The notes under the pieces were generated by a model. It was not told where the DNA came from. It searched no databases and saw only the letters and a program-made list of their open reading frames with translations. A stretch of DNA of 37,089 bases, from positions 1 to 37,089 of the forward strand of contig JANOPZ010000034.1 of the NCBI GenBank assembly GCA_031422195.1, written 5' to 3'. The DNA is from JALOTE01 sp031422195 (GTDB lineage Bacteria > Pseudomonadota > Alphaproteobacteria > Rhizobiales > Rhizobiaceae). The position numbers were made by a program, and so were the translations under genes. Shown here piece after piece: positions 24,488 to 32,620 of this stretch (its first letter is position 1; every line of letters starts with the position of its first letter).

Positions 24488-25473
24488 ATCAAGCCTTCGG
24501 CTTCAGCTGCTTTTGCCAAACTAATATCGGCCCTTGGCCCGATTTTTTGAATAACATGGGTGGCCGCCAAAACACCAAGTTCAGCTGAGCGTTTGCCGCC
24601 GAGGCCTTTGGTCCAGCCAAACAGAAAGCCCGCTGCAAAAGCATCGCCAGCGCCGGTCGCATCAACGAGTTGAACAATCTTGCGGGCAGGAACCGGTGTT
24701 ACCACACTGTTTTCAATGACAATGGCGCCAAGTTCGCCGCGTGTGACAACAGCCAATTCACAATCCTTGCCGATGGCGGTCACTGCGGAATCAAAGTCAC
24801 TTTCATAGAGCGCCGTCAGCTCGTCCTCATTGGCAAACACAATATCGACGGTTTTCGCTGTGATCAGCTCTAAAAATTCATCGCGGTAGCGGTTGACGCA
24901 AAATGAATCAGATAAAGTGATAGCGGTTTTTCGCCCGTGCTTGTGAGCAATGGTCGCTGCCAAACGGATGGCGTCTTTGGCCAATGGTGGATCCCAAAGA
25001 TAGCCTTCAAAATAAGTCACCTCTGAACCAGCAATCATGCCTTCATCAATATCATCGGGCGACAGCTCAACGCACGCGCCGAGATAAGTGTTCATTGACC
25101 GCTCGCCATCGGGCGAAACAAAAATCATTGAACGGGCCGTGGGTGCGCCGCCAATCAGCGGTTTTGTGGTAAAATGTACGCCTTGCGCCCGGATGTCGCT
25201 ATCGTAAATTGCGCCGAGCGGATCGTTGGCTACCTTGCCAATATAGGCCGCTTTGCCACCAAAACCGGCGACACCCGCGGCGGTGTTACCGGCGCTGCCA
25301 CCTGATGTTTCGGTGCGCGCGCCCATAGCGGCATACAGCGCTTCGGCACGGTTCGCATCGATCAAGTTCATGGCAGCTTTGATGATGCCGTTACGGGCCA
25401 AAAAATCATCGGTTGAGCGTGCGATAACATCAACGATGGCATTGCCGATGGTGAGGACGTCAAAACGGGGCAT
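24484..25473 (-). CDS. PfkB-family adenosine kinase
   Basis: This 329-residue ribokinase-type kinase has the N-terminal GNAIVDVIA, SGGSAGNTAAGVAGFGG (sugar-binding) and the C-terminal signature DATGAGDAFAAGFLFG with the catalytic aspartate and anion hole. Length and pattern fit the adenosine kinase-like group of alphaproteobacteria, which phosphorylates adenosine to AMP in purine salvage; another nucleoside or sugar cannot be excluded. It follows endonuclease III by 42 bases on the same strand and is probably cotranscribed. Confidence 0.85.
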   Translation of the reverse strand: MPRFDVLTIGNAIVDVIARSTDDFLARNGIIKAAMNLIDANRAEALYAAMGARTETSGGSAGNTAAGVAGFGGKAAYIGKVANDPLGAIYDSDIRAQGVHFTTKPLIGGAPTARSMIFVSPDGERSMNTYLGACVELSPDDIDEGMIAGSEVTYFEGYLWDPPLAKDAIRLAATIAHKHGRKTAITLSDSFCVNRYRDEFLELITAKTVDIVFANEDELTALYESDFDSAVTAIGKDCELAVVTRGELGAIVIENSVVTPVPARKIVQLVDATGAGDAFAAGFLFGWTKGLGGKRSAELGVLAATHVIQKIGPRADISLAKAAEAEGLI

Positions 25474-25515
25474 GGCTATTTCCAGCTGAAGGGGCGTTAA
25501 AATGCCCTTACCGGT

Positions 25516-26241
25516 TCACGCCAGTTCAAGCAACTGGGCGGGAATATCCGTGGTTTTGTCTTTTGATTTACAAAGATCGGCAATCACGCAGGCCCCGCAT
25601 TCGGGTTTGCGGGCTTTACAGCAATAGCGGCCATGCAAAATCAACCAATGATGGGCATGGAATAAATAGTCTTTCGGAATAATTTTGAGAAACGCCCGCT
25701 CGACCTGATCGGGTGTTTTACCAGAAGCAAGGCCCAGCCGGTTGCCGATACGGAAAACATGGGTATCAACGGCCAAAGTGGGTATGCCAAACGCCATCGA
25801 CATCACAACATTGGCCGTTTTACGCCCTACGCCCGGCAAGGTTACCAATGAGGCTTCATCGTTTGGCACTTCACCGCCGAAATCATCGATCAGCTTTAGC
25901 GAGAGCGCGATTACATTTTTAGCTTTGCCACGCCATAGGCCAATTGTTTTGATATAATTTGCCACCCCTTCTTCGCCCAAAGCCAGCATTTTGGCGGGCG
26001 TATCGGCTACGGCAAACAACGCGCGGGTTGCTTTATTGACGCTGACATCGGTTGCCTGGGCTGAGAGGGCCACTGCCACCACCAGCGTAAAAGCATTAAC
26101 ATGTTCAAGCTCGCCTTTAGGCTCTGGTCGCTGAATGGCGAACCGGCGGAACATTTCGCGGATTTCGTCAAGCGTATAAAGTGATTTCGCACGGCGTTTG
26201 GCCGCAGGCTTTTTCTGTTTTGCAGGCTTTTCGGTGCTCAT
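25516..26241 (-). CDS. nth: Endonuclease III
   Basis: This 241-residue DNA glycosylase/AP lyase removes oxidised pyrimidines. The helix-hairpin-helix LPGVGRKTANVV carries lysine K141, the catalytic aspartate D159 lies in AVDTHVFR, and the 4Fe-4S cluster ligands C208, C215, C218 and C224 follow the family spacing (C-x6-C-x2-C-x5-C). The N-terminus is a lysine-rich extension of about 20 residues. ATG 26241 is chosen; a longer frame to 26361 would run through the divergent DUF2244 gene. The gene lies 47 bases from that neighbour. Confidence 0.96.
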   Translation of the reverse strand: MSTEKPAKQKKPAAKRRAKSLYTLDEIREMFRRFAIQRPEPKGELEHVNAFTLVVAVALSAQATDVSVNKATRALFAVADTPAKMLALGEEGVANYIKTIGLWRGKAKNVIALSLKLIDDFGGEVPNDEASLVTLPGVGRKTANVVMSMAFGIPTLAVDTHVFRIGNRLGLASGKTPDQVERAFLKIIPKDYLFHAHHWLILHGRYCCKARKPECGACVIADLCKSKDKTTDIPAQLLELA

Positions 26242-26288
26242 TGTTTGTCTATATTGCTTTGATGACGCCGCGAACAGAGGCCGAGCTG

Positions 26289-26777
26289 ATGTCAATTGCT
26301 GCACCTGCCGACCAACCGATTTTTGAAGCCACTCTAACGCCTTACCGATCGCTTTCAACACATGGTGCTCTCTGGTTGGTGGGCATTATAGCTGCCATTT
26401 GGGGCCTGATGTCGTTGTCGTTTGTCGCCATGGGCGCGTGGCCTGTGCTTGGGTTTTTCGGGATCGACATTGTGCTGTTTGGTTGGCTGATCTGGCTTAA
26501 CGTTCGCGATGCGCGGCGCAAAGAAACGGTTTCGGTCAGCCGCACCACGTTGGAGGTTAAACGCTTTTGCCCAAAAGGGCTGCGCCGTGAACTCCACCGC
26601 TTTAATCCGTTTGGAACCAGATTAACGGTTGACCGCCACGAAGAGTATGGCGTGACCAAACTCAGCTTGGTTTCGCGCGGTAACCCGGAAATTACGGTGG
26701 GTGATTTTCTCAACCCGGACGACAAAGAGAGTTTTGCAAAAGCGTTGGGATCTGCGTTGGCAAAGGCGCGCGCCTAA
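26289..26777 (+). CDS. DUF2244 membrane protein
   Basis: This 162-residue protein has two closely spaced transmembrane helices (about 26-46 and 51-71), then a soluble C-terminal domain with SRTTLEVKR and FNPFGTRL before the end. This is the layout of DUF2244 proteins, common in alphaproteobacteria and of unknown function. AGAGG eight bases before ATG 26289 supports that start over ATG 26262. It is divergent from nth. Confidence 0.85.
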   Translation: MSIAAPADQPIFEATLTPYRSLSTHGALWLVGIIAAIWGLMSLSFVAMGAWPVLGFFGIDIVLFGWLIWLNVRDARRKETVSVSRTTLEVKRFCPKGLRRELHRFNPFGTRLTVDRHEEYGVTKLSLVSRGNPEITVGDFLNPDDKESFAKALGSALAKARA

Positions 26778-26823
26778 CGATTGCCCACTTGCAGTTTTGG
26801 CATGAATCGCATCTTCTCTATTA

Positions 26824-27324
26824 ATGCCAATCCTTGCGCCCCATTCAACCGACCCATTTGCCGACGGCCGCCAGTCTACCAATGCGCTGATGATACGGCG
26901 CGGGGTGATGTTGATGCTGATGGAGCAGGGTTTTGCGCTTGTGCCTGAAATGACACTTAAAACCGGCAGGCGGGCGGATTTGGCAGCGCTTTCACGGAAA
27001 GGTCAACTTTGGATAATTGAGATTAAATCGTCGCTCGAGGATTTACGGGCCGATAATAAATGGCCTGAATATCGCGAATTTTGCGACGAATTCTATTTCG
27101 CCACGCATGCCGGGCTCAAACAAAGTCAGTTTCCAACAGATGCTGGATTTATTCTCAGCGACGCGTACGGCGCCGAGATTCTTTCACCCGCACCGGAACA
27201 TAGGCTGGCTGCGGCTGCCCGAAAAGCGCTGACCCTGCGGTTTGCACGGCTTGCTGCAATCCGCGCAATGCGCGCTGAACTAGGGTTGATACCGGACGGT
27301 TTATCTTCGGCTGATCAGCCATGA
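26824..27324 (+). CDS. mmcB: MmcB-family DNA repair protein
   Basis: This is a 166-residue protein with a PD-(D/E)xK-type core. The putative acidic and lysine residues are D52 (GRRADLAAL), E66 and K68 (IIEIKSS), and the family block DLRADNKWPEYREFCDEFYFAT follows. MmcB is linked to the DNA-damage response and mitomycin C tolerance in Caulobacter, where it is LexA-controlled. I could not see a GTTC-N7-GTTC LexA box in the 46 bases before this gene, so SOS control is not supported here. Confidence 0.9.
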   Translation: MPILAPHSTDPFADGRQSTNALMIRRGVMLMLMEQGFALVPEMTLKTGRRADLAALSRKGQLWIIEIKSSLEDLRADNKWPEYREFCDEFYFATHAGLKQSQFPTDAGFILSDAYGAEILSPAPEHRLAAAARKALTLRFARLAAIRAMRAELGLIPDGLSSADQP

Positions 27325-27347
27325 AATTCACTCCAACATTACACTCG

Positions 27348-27365
27348 GTGTCTCTTAAGTGTCAC
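27348..27365 (+). promoter_or_regulatory. Pho-box-like direct repeat in an intergenic region
   Basis: GTGTCTC-TTAA-GTGTCAC has the 7-4-7 layout of a PhoB site, with an AT-rich spacer. A TATTAC (27369-27374) follows. It lies between convergent genes mmcB and actR, so any product would be an RNA or a read-through transcript; no ORF is evident. Confidence 0.25.
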
Positions 27366-27413
27366 ATTTATTACTTAATGCAGAGTTGCGTTATTCCAAG
27401 GGGATTTCAAGTC

Positions 27414-27445
27414 TTTTGATGCAATTGATTTTAGTTGCGTCAAAA
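27414..27445. repeat. 11-bp inverted repeat between mmcB and actR
   Basis: TTTTGATGCAA (27414-27424) pairs with TTGCGTCAAAA (27435-27445) with one G-T wobble and a 10-base loop. No T-tract follows on either strand, so an intrinsic terminator is unlikely; it may be an operator or part of a small RNA. Confidence 0.5.
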
Positions 27446-27522
27446 TGGCTGGCAGCATGATTAATGCAGGTTTCAACTTCGCTGCCTTAAAGAGTTGGAA
27501 GTTCCATCAAACTCGAAAATGC

Positions 27523-28098
27523 TTAGCGCGGGGCACGTTTTGCCAAAATGCGCTGTAATGTGCGGCGATGCATATTAAGGCGGCGTGCCGTTTCAGACAC
27601 ATTGCGCTCACAGCTTTCATAAACGCGCTGGATATGCTCCCAGCGCACACGGTCAGCAGACATTGGGTTTTCCGGCGGCGCAGGCGCTTTGGCACTTGGC
27701 GCGCGCAGCAATGCTGAAACAATTTCGTCTGCGTCTGCAGGTTTTGACAAATAATCAATGGCACCGAGTTTCACAGCTGTAACAGCGGTCGCAATATTAC
27801 CATAGCCGGTTAGCACAATGGTCCGGGTGTTGTCGCGTTTGGCTCGAATGGCTTCAATAACATCCAAGCCATTTCCATCGCCGAGCCGCATATCAACAAC
27901 CGCATAGGCTGGCGCTTCTGTGCCCACCGAACCCAACGCTTCCGCAACGGTCTCAGATTGGGTCACCAAAAACCCGCGCATTTCCAAAGCGCGTGCTAGC
28001 CTCGTGCGCAGCGCCTTATCATCTTCAACAATCAGCAGTGAGCGATCTGGTCCTATCGCGGCGACTTCTTCAGCGGTTGCAGTTATTTCGGTCATCAT
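27523..28098 (-). CDS. actR: Redox response regulator, ActR/RegA/PrrA family
   Basis: This 191-residue two-domain regulator has an acidic pocket IVEDD with phospho-acceptor D69 (VVDMRLGDGNG), T/K switch residues in TGYG and YLSKPAD, and a short Fis-type DNA-binding helix-turn-helix at the C-terminus (SETARRLNMHRRTLQRILAK), a hallmark of RegA proteins. It is phosphorylated by the sensor encoded just upstream (63-base gap). Regulons in relatives cover respiration, carbon fixation, nitrogen use and acid tolerance. Two adjacent ATG codons (28098, 28095) are possible. Confidence 0.97.
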   Translation of the reverse strand: MMTEITATAEEVAAIGPDRSLLIVEDDKALRTRLARALEMRGFLVTQSETVAEALGSVGTEAPAYAVVDMRLGDGNGLDVIEAIRAKRDNTRTIVLTGYGNIATAVTAVKLGAIDYLSKPADADEIVSALLRAPSAKAPAPPENPMSADRVRWEHIQRVYESCERNVSETARRLNMHRRTLQRILAKRAPR

Positions 28099-28161
28099 TT
28101 TTGACGGCCATCATTGCCGCTCCATCATACTTTTGCTGCTACGATAACTTGTGCAGTTACG

Positions 28162-29490
28162 CTAAATGTCAAGCTCTGCCGTCACTTTGCGGGCTTCAAA
28201 GGCGAAACGTGCCCAATGAATACGCACTTCTGCACCTAAATTTTCTTTTTCAGCGTTTCGAAAATTGATTTGCGCACCGGAACGCTCAATCAGTGTTTTG
28301 GCAATAAACAGACCAAGACCAAGACCACCGCCCTTTTCGCTGTCTTTACCATCCCGGGCGCTGCGGTCGCTGGCATAAGGTTCGCCAATACGATCAATTA
28401 TCGAAGGCGAAAACCCGCGCCCATCATCGGTAATTGTCAATGTGACATCGGTTTGTGACCAACTCCATGCCACGATGACCTCGGATTTTGCAAAATCGAC
28501 CGCGTTTTCAACCAGATTGCCTATAGAATAAATCAATCCGGGGTTACGCCGTCCAACAGGTTCAGGCCCGTTTGTGGTCCCGGCCAGCATTTGGATTTCA
28601 ATGCCAAACTCACGATGGGGTGCAACAGCGTCCTCGATAAGCGTCGTCAGAGGCATGCGCAGCATATGCTCTTCGCTTTCAGCCGAAAGGCTGGTTAAGC
28701 GCCGTAAAATATCGCGGCAGCGCTCACTTTGTGAGCGGAGCAGGCTGATATCTTCTTTGAAGCGATCATCCTTGCCAAGTGTGCGTTCCATTTCCTTGGC
28801 AATAACGGTTATTGTGCCGAGCGGCGTCCCAAGTTCATGGGCTGTGGCGGCGGCAAGCCCATCTATGGCTGACAAATGTTGCTCACGCTGCAAGACCAGT
28901 TCTGTTGCTGCCAATGCATCAGAGAGTTCGCGTGCTTCATGGGCAACGCGTGACGCGTAGATGGCCGCGAACGCCATTGTGGACAAAATGGCAAGGGCAA
29001 TTCCGGCGACCAAAATAGCCGGTAATTCCAATGTTTCATTGTCAAACCAAGGCAATGGCAAATGCACAAAAGCCAGAAATATGGTGATGGCAGCTGTTAG
29101 ACCGGCCAATAGACTGGTGTAGAATACTGGCAGTGCGCCTGCTGCAATGACCACTGGCACAATGATTAAAATCGCAAACGGGTTTTGAATGCCGCCTGTC
29201 AACATAAGCAGAATAGCCAATTGGCCGATATCATAGGCCAGCAGCAAGGCGGCTTTGGCAGGCCGCAAGCGGTGGCTTGCCGGGTAGCGAAAAGCCAAAA
29301 CCACATTTAACAAGGCTGATGCTGCAACCAAGGCCAAACACAGCGCAACCGGCATGGCAAAGCCGAGCGCGAATGCAACGATTGCAATTGCGATAAGCTG
29401 CCCTGCCACTGCCAGCCAGCGCAGCCGCAGAAGCGTAGATAGCCTAACCGCACGACGGTTTTCATGGGGGGCAATGAGACGTTCAATCAT
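28162..29490 (-). CDS. actS: Redox sensor histidine kinase, ActS/RegB family
   Basis: This 442-residue membrane kinase has six N-terminal hydrophobic segments and the quinone-site motif GGIQNPF at 99-105. The phospho-acceptor H218 lies in TAHELGTPLG. The conserved redox-active cysteine of the dimerisation region (C258 in RSQSERCRDILRRL) is present. The N, G1 and G2 boxes (NLVENAVDFA, DDGRGF, GGGLGLGLF) complete the kinase domain. It senses membrane quinone redox state and phosphorylates ActR. ATG 29490 is preferred to TTG 29493. No Shine-Dalgarno is clear. Both redox sensing determinants being intact argues that it is fully functional. Confidence 0.96.
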   Translation of the reverse strand: MIERLIAPHENRRAVRLSTLLRLRWLAVAGQLIAIAIVAFALGFAMPVALCLALVAASALLNVVLAFRYPASHRLRPAKAALLLAYDIGQLAILLMLTGGIQNPFAILIIVPVVIAAGALPVFYTSLLAGLTAAITIFLAFVHLPLPWFDNETLELPAILVAGIALAILSTMAFAAIYASRVAHEARELSDALAATELVLQREQHLSAIDGLAAATAHELGTPLGTITVIAKEMERTLGKDDRFKEDISLLRSQSERCRDILRRLTSLSAESEEHMLRMPLTTLIEDAVAPHREFGIEIQMLAGTTNGPEPVGRRNPGLIYSIGNLVENAVDFAKSEVIVAWSWSQTDVTLTITDDGRGFSPSIIDRIGEPYASDRSARDGKDSEKGGGLGLGLFIAKTLIERSGAQINFRNAEKENLGAEVRIHWARFAFEARKVTAELDI

Positions 29491-29550
29491 CAAATGTCAT
29501 ATGCGCCAATCGGTAAAAATCTCAAGTGTGGCGGGTTTTGCGGGTTGAGA

Positions 29551-31977
29551 TCAGGTGCCGCGCGGTTTGGCCCTTGCCGTTGGTGCGGCATTGGCAGGAT
29601 CGTCCGGCCAGACATGGCGTGGGTAACGCCCGCGCATATCCACCCGCACATCTTTCCATGAGCCTGCAAAAAACGCTGGTAAATTGCGGGTGGTCTGGAT
29701 CGGCCGATGGGCGGGTGACAGGAGTTCAAGCAGCAGTGGAAATGCGCCGTCCAATATGGCCGGGTGCGTTTTTATCCCAAACAACTCCTGAACCCGCACA
29801 GCTAACACCGCATCGTTGTTTTCATAGCGCAAACGGATATTGGAACCTGTGGGCACCTCATAATGGGTTGGGGCAAATTTGCTGATTGCGCGTTGCAATT
29901 CATAGGGCACCAGATTTGTGAGGGCGTTGACCAACACATCGTTTGGCAGCGCAGAAAATTTGGTAACACCCTCTAAAAACGGCAACAGCCAATCTTCCAA
30001 TCGCTCAAGCAAAGCCGCATCGCTGACATCTGGAAATTCATCTGGTTTATGATGATGAAGAAATGCCAAACGTGCACGCAAGTTTTCCGCCGCCTCATTC
30101 CACGTCAAAAGCGAAAGGCCATATTGGCGCAGGGCTTGGGTCAGCGCGTTGGCCGCTGCGGTTCCAGCTTGAATTTTCGTTGGGCGCTTTGCCAAAACCA
30201 AACTGCCTAAAGTATCGCGGTGTTCAGATTTCAAGGCGGCGGAAGGCACATCAAACCAGGTGACAGTCGCGCTCATAATCCGGTTTGCAAGCACCTCTCG
30301 GATATCGGTTTCACTGACAGGGGCAGCAGCCAGAATACGCGCGCCTTGCGCCTTACCTTGCACGTCAGCCACAACAAGAAAGGCCTCGCGCGCCAAAGGA
30401 CTGGCGATATCTATTTCAACGCCGCGCCCGTTTGCCAAAAGATAGCGCCCCGTATTGCCGCGCTGCATCGCCACACGGTCAAAGAACGCTGGCAGCATGA
30501 CGCGGCCAATGTCCAAAGGTTCACCTGTTGCTGCGCCGCCAAAGCGCTTGGCCAATTGGCGCGCATTTTTGCCGCGCTCTGAGCGATCATTTCTAAAATT
30601 TGAAAGCCGGAAAGCTAAATCGGCGTCATTGCCGCCAAGCCCGCGTTCGGTGAGCAAAACACCAATTTCGGCGGCTAATCCCGAAAGCATGCCAGCCTTG
30701 GCGACCATCGCCGCAAGCCGCGCTGGCAATGCGATATTCCGCATTGCTTCTCCCAATTCGGTCAGCCGGTTTTGCTGGTTGATTGCCCCCAAGCTTTTGA
30801 GCAACGTGCGGGCTTCACTTAAAGATGGCAGAGGCGGCGCTTCAGGAAATGGCAATTGCAACGGGTCTGCGACACCAAAAGCTGCGCAATCCATGACAAG
30901 CCCGGTTAGATCTGCGGCAAATATTTCGGGCGTATTGAAAGCTGCCAAGGCCGCATTTTGCCCTTCGCGCCAGAGCTTGAACGCAATTCCCGGCGCTGTC
31001 CGGCCTGCACGGCCAGCGCGCTGATCTGCTGATGCGCGAGACACCCGCACGGTTTCAAGATGCGTCAGACCTGTTGCAGGCTCAAACACCGGCACACGCG
31101 CAAGACCAGAGTCGATAACGATGGTCACTCCATCAATCGTCAGCGCGCTTTCGGCAATTGACGTTGCAAGTACAATTTTGCGGGTTGTTTTACCGGCAGG
31201 TCTTATTGCCTCGTCCTGCGCTTTGCCTTCCAATTGGCCATGCAATTCATGCAAGATCACATTGGAGGGTAAACGCTCTTCGAGAAGGCGCTTGACACGA
31301 CCAATCTCGCCAACGCCCGGTAAAAATGCCAATATTGAACCGTGTTCTTCGTTAATGGCGCGCCGTATCATTGCCACCATTGCAACTTCGATGTTTTCAA
31401 GCGGATTTCGATCAACGTGGCGGATTTCTACCGCAAACGCTTTGCCTTGGCTTTCAATGAAAGGCACATCGCCTAAGCGAGCCGCAGTCTTTGCGCCATC
31501 CAGAGTGGCTGACATGACAATCAGTTTAAGATCGGGTCGCAGCGCTGTTCGCACATCCAAGGTTAGAGCCAAGCCGAAATCAGCATCGAGTGACCGCTCG
31601 TGAAATTCGTCAAAGATCACACATCCAATACCGGCAAGTTCGGGGTCAGCCAAAATCATGCGTGTGAATACGCCTTCTGTAACAACCAAAATCCGCGTGG
31701 CGGCACTTTGCCGCGTATCAAGCCGCATGGCATAGCCAACCGTTTGCCCCACGTCTTCACCGAGCAGGCTGGCCATACGCCGCGCGGCGGCACGGGCCGC
31801 GACACGGCGTGGTTCCAAAAGGATAATCTTGTGTTCAACCGAGCTGAGCAGATACAATGGAACCAGCGTGGTTTTGCCTGCTCCTGGCGGCGCAACGAGA
31901 ACTGCAGCGCCTTTTGCCGCCAATGCTGCTACGAGCTGCTCTAAAACTTCTATCACTGGCAAATCGGGCAAAATCAT
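29551..31977 (-). CDS. hrpB: ATP-dependent RNA helicase HrpB
   Basis: This 808-residue superfamily 2 helicase has Walker A APPGAGKTT near 29-37, the DEFH box (123-126, within DEFHERS), MSATLDG, and motif VI ADQRAGRAGR, then the HrpB-specific C-terminal region including RYPRHVWPDDP. The variant DEFH is typical of HrpB. Its RNA target is unknown. Its ATG overlaps the stop of the ABC ATPase gene (ATGA), so it is translationally coupled to the importer operon, an unusual association whose meaning is unclear. Confidence 0.95.
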   Translation of the reverse strand: MILPDLPVIEVLEQLVAALAAKGAAVLVAPPGAGKTTLVPLYLLSSVEHKIILLEPRRVAARAAARRMASLLGEDVGQTVGYAMRLDTRQSAATRILVVTEGVFTRMILADPELAGIGCVIFDEFHERSLDADFGLALTLDVRTALRPDLKLIVMSATLDGAKTAARLGDVPFIESQGKAFAVEIRHVDRNPLENIEVAMVAMIRRAINEEHGSILAFLPGVGEIGRVKRLLEERLPSNVILHELHGQLEGKAQDEAIRPAGKTTRKIVLATSIAESALTIDGVTIVIDSGLARVPVFEPATGLTHLETVRVSRASADQRAGRAGRTAPGIAFKLWREGQNAALAAFNTPEIFAADLTGLVMDCAAFGVADPLQLPFPEAPPLPSLSEARTLLKSLGAINQQNRLTELGEAMRNIALPARLAAMVAKAGMLSGLAAEIGVLLTERGLGGNDADLAFRLSNFRNDRSERGKNARQLAKRFGGAATGEPLDIGRVMLPAFFDRVAMQRGNTGRYLLANGRGVEIDIASPLAREAFLVVADVQGKAQGARILAAAPVSETDIREVLANRIMSATVTWFDVPSAALKSEHRDTLGSLVLAKRPTKIQAGTAAANALTQALRQYGLSLLTWNEAAENLRARLAFLHHHKPDEFPDVSDAALLERLEDWLLPFLEGVTKFSALPNDVLVNALTNLVPYELQRAISKFAPTHYEVPTGSNIRLRYENNDAVLAVRVQELFGIKTHPAILDGAFPLLLELLSPAHRPIQTTRNLPAFFAGSWKDVRVDMRGRYPRHVWPDDPANAAPTARAKPRGT

Positions 31978-32612
31978 AAACTAAGCCGAATAACCGCGCC
32001 GCCCGCTGCCTCAGCATCAGCTTCATCATGGGTTACCAACACGACCGGCAGCATCAGACGCTTGGCGGTGCCAAACACAATATCGCGCATCTGCGCACGC
32101 AAATTTGTGTCTAATTTTGAAAATGGTTCATCAAGCAGTAGCGCTTTTGGCTCTGATAACAGAGTGCGCATCAATGCCACACGTGCTTTTTGCCCGCCTG
32201 ATAAAGTGTCTGGGTCCCGTGGGCCAAAGCCTGCCAAGCCTGCTTCATTTAAGGCGTCTTCGACCCGCGAAAGACGGGCCGCCTTGCCTTTAATTTTTGG
32301 TAGCAATGCAAAAAGCAAATTACCTGCCACATCCATATGCGGAAATAAAAGAGGGTCTTGAAACAATAGGCCCAAATGACGCTGGTGGGCAGGCTTGAGT
32401 GTTATATCGACACCATCGACCAAAATGCGTCCGGAAGCCTGAAATGCAGGATCAAGAAAGCCAGCTAAAAATGCAAAAAACGAGGATTTGCCAGAGCCCG
32501 ATGGCCCCATGATAGTGAGAATCTCGCCGGGTTGAACATGCCAATTGCCAGCAATTAGCGCATGCCCGTTGAGTGCAATCGTAATATTTTGCAAGGTCAA
32601 GCCAGTTGTCAT
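31974..32612 (-). CDS. ynjD: ABC transporter ATPase, YnjD-like
   Basis: This 212-residue ATPase has Walker A GPSGSGKSS, Q-loop LLFQDP, signature LSGGQKARV, Walker B ALLLDEPF and the switch histidine in VTHDEADAE. It energises the permease encoded eight bases upstream. Length, order and neighbours fit the YnjBCD importer. Its stop overlaps the hrpB start. Substrate of YnjBCD systems is not well established; thiamine-related compounds have been proposed because of similarity to ThiBPQ. Confidence 0.9.
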   Translation of the reverse strand: MTTGLTLQNITIALNGHALIAGNWHVQPGEILTIMGPSGSGKSSFFAFLAGFLDPAFQASGRILVDGVDITLKPAHQRHLGLLFQDPLLFPHMDVAGNLLFALLPKIKGKAARLSRVEDALNEAGLAGFGPRDPDTLSGGQKARVALMRTLLSEPKALLLDEPFSKLDTNLRAQMRDIVFGTAKRLMLPVVLVTHDEADAEAAGGAVIRLSL

Positions 32613-32620
32613 CGGTATTG

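Noticed and set aside
26242..26361. N-terminal extension of endonuclease III
   Set aside because: It runs antisense to the DUF2244 start region and is unlike Nth proteins; ATG 26241 gives a normal length.
26778..26823. SOS box before mmcB
   Set aside because: No GTTC-N7-GTTC or its complement could be found in the intergenic bases.
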